Assembly (NCBI GenBank): GCA_900555105.1
Contig: USJP01000009.1
Coordinates: 1 to 14,128 of the forward strand
Length of the DNA: 14,128 bases
From: an uncultured Coriobacteriaceae bacterium
Lineage (GTDB): Bacteria > Actinomycetota > Coriobacteriia > Coriobacteriales > UMGS124
Reading direction: 5' to 3'
In this document: piece by piece, positions 13,009-14,128 of the stretch
How the letters are laid out: each line of letters begins with the position of its first letter
Numbering within the stretch: the stretch's first letter is position 1
Position numbers and translations under genes: made by a program
The notes under the pieces: model-generated
Seen by the model: the letters and a program-made list of their open reading frames with translations, nothing else
Told to the model about the DNA's origin: nothing
Databases searched by the model: none

Positions 13009-13044
13009 GTTTAAGCAAGTCTCACTCTGAACTAGAGCGTATGA

Positions 13045-14128
13045 CTACTCAGTGAAATAGCCACTCAAACTCGAGTCGGTCAGGACCTGGGTGAGAATCC
13101 AACCAAAGGGACTCTCGGTGCTGGGACTGGTGATGACCTGGTAGTACTTGTCAAATTGCTCACCAGTCGAAAGTTTAAAGGTAAGCTTGAGGACATAGTC
13201 GAACGTGCCATCAGCGAACTCGGCAACGTTGGCAAACGTAGCCTCAAGCGGATAGTCCGCCGTGGGCCATGCCACAAAGCCCGTGCCGTCGCCGCTAGGC
13301 GTCATGTGCGAGGCCCAGGCAGAGGTCGCGTCGGGACAATCCACACCTGTCACGCCCGCGATCATGGAGGCGGCAGTCGAATAAGGCACGTACACCGTTC
13401 CGTCGGACGCCGCGGTCATATCGAGCGCGAACGGATTGTCCTTGTCCAACACGCCATCCTTCAAGAACTCGGCGAACTGGCTATTCGTAGCCGCCTGGGC
13501 AACGATGTTGCCGGCAAAGGCACCCCACTGCGTGGGATCGCACAGCAGGTCGGCCCAGCCATCCTGGTTGAAGGCGACCTTGGAATACTCGCCGTCGTCC
13601 AGGTTGGCCTGATAGAGCGCGCTCAGATAGAGCACACCGAGGTACTGGGCGGCTTTTTGCTTCTTGGCGGCCTCGTCCACGACAGCCGCACCCTCACCGG
13701 GGTCAGGGGCGGCCGGTGCCGAAACCAGCAGGTTGACGGCATCCCACACGTTCTGGGCCTGGTAGTTCACGTCTTCCTGAGTTGCAGTCGCATCGGCGCG
13801 CACGCCTTGCGCGACGGCAACCGCAGACTGCAGGTACGACCAGCTCTCAGCCGTATAGTCGGACTCAATCAGCGCGCCGGCATATGCAAGCGCGTTGTCG
13901 AGCGCGGCGAAGTCGACCGCTGCAGGAGCAGGCTCGGGAGCGGGTTCAGGAGCCGGTTCCGGCGCGGGCTCGGGAGCGGGTTCAGGGGATGGTTCCGGCG
14001 AGGGGGCCACCGCCCCTTCCAGTGCGTCGATGGCCTTCTGCACAAGGTCGGCCTGCGTGTTCACCACGGTCTGGCTTGCCGTGCCATCGGCGAGGACCGC
14101 GCGAGCGCTGGTAAGTGCGGCACTCAGG
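13045..14128 (-). CDS. Secreted FIVAR-repeat surface protein, C-terminal part (5' end cut by window edge)
   Basis: The frame is open to the right edge, giving 360 visible residues without the N-terminus. The visible start (LSAALTSARAVLADGTASQT and QADLVQKAIDALEGAV) is the end of one FIVAR-like helical module. Then comes a hinge of PEPAPEPAP repeats (13921-14004), then a second FIVAR-like module (ALDNALAYAGALIESDYTAESW and LQSAVAVAQGV, then ATQEDVNYQAQNVWDAVNLL). A roughly 205-residue C-terminal domain that I do not recognise follows, rich in aromatic residues and ending LTDSSLSGYFTE. No LPXTG motif or membrane anchor is at the C-terminus, so attachment may be N-terminal or by other means. FIVAR modules occur in large cell-wall-associated or glycan-active proteins of Gram-positive bacteria. 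The only Met-free in-frame GTG near 14067 is inside a module and is not the start. Confidence 0.85.
   Translation of the reverse strand, partial: LSAALTSARAVLADGTASQTVVNTQADLVQKAIDALEGAVAPSPEPSPEPAPEPAPEPAPEPAPEPAPAAVDFAALDNALAYAGALIESDYTAESWSYLQSAVAVAQGVRADATATQEDVNYQAQNVWDAVNLLVSAPAAPDPGEGAAVVDEAAKKQKAAQYLGVLYLSALYQANLDDGEYSKVAFNQDGWADLLCDPTQWGAFAGNIVAQAATNSQFAEFLKDGVLDKDNPFALDMTAASDGTVYVPYSTAASMIAGVTGVDCPDATSAWASHMTPSGDGTGFVAWPTADYPLEATFANVAEFADGTFDYVLKLTFKLSTGEQFDKYYQVITSPSTESPFGWILTQVLTDSSLSGYFTE
13921..14004 (-). repeat. Low-complexity repeat encoding the Pro-Glu-Pro-Ala hinge
   Basis: Degenerate 12-base units (GGAGCGGGTTCA-like) are repeated about seven times and encode a P-E-P-S/P-E-P-A hinge between two FIVAR-like modules. 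Such linkers are typical cell-wall-spanning or spacer segments, and the tandem DNA may vary in length between strains. Confidence 0.8.

Noticed and set aside
13921..14004. CRISPR-like or satellite repeat array
   Set aside because: The 12-base units are in frame and encode a Pro-Glu-Pro-Ala hinge, with no spacers between them.

Overview
The window is a GC-rich, gene-dense bacterial chromosome segment. Several GTG starts, Tat and lipoprotein secretion signals, a FIVAR-type surface protein and a remnant of an InlB B-repeat (Flg_new type) together suggest a Gram-positive actinobacterium of the Coriobacteriia (Olsenella/Collinsella/Eggerthella-like gut anaerobes). That placement is an inference from style and content, because no rRNA or other marker gene is present.

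Region 1 (1-4687, minus strand) is a five-gene peptide/nickel-class ABC importer read right to left: permease B, permease C, a Tat-exported family 5 binding protein, then two ATPases, the last cut by the left edge. The genes overlap by ATGA or lie 2-15 bp apart. Upstream is a good sigma-70-like promoter (4738-4766) embedded in three exact copies of AGTGTTAC, which look like operator sites.

Region 2 (4934-6826, plus strand) holds a bile acid:sodium symporter family (BASS) transporter and, 6 bp later, an RluA-family pseudouridine synthase. A terminator-like hairpin lies inside the synthase gene. The synthase converges with a minus-strand pair (NUDIX hydrolase and metallo-beta-lactamase-fold hydrolase, 6823-8146), and the two facing genes share one CTAG as both stop codons.

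Region 3 (8380-10922, plus strand) is a NitT/TauT-type ABC importer: lipoprotein, ATPase and permease. Its substrate cannot be read from the sequence.

Region 4 (11121-11863, plus strand) carries the most unusual gene: a cytoplasmic-looking 221-residue protein with two canonical EF-hand loops between LEA-like amphipathic helices that start with exact 11-residue repeats. It ends at an 18-bp perfect terminator stem and is preceded by two inverted repeats.

Region 5 (11991-14128, minus strand) has a small stand-alone S4 RNA-binding protein with its own terminator and then about 600 bp of decayed DNA. That stretch holds a possible AMP-synthetase remnant, a pair of 16-bp near-palindromes that look like tandem operators, a Flg_new-repeat remnant and a terminator-like hairpin. 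The 3' part of a secreted FIVAR-repeat protein runs off the right edge.

No tRNA, rRNA, CRISPR array, intact insertion sequence or recognisable defence locus was seen.
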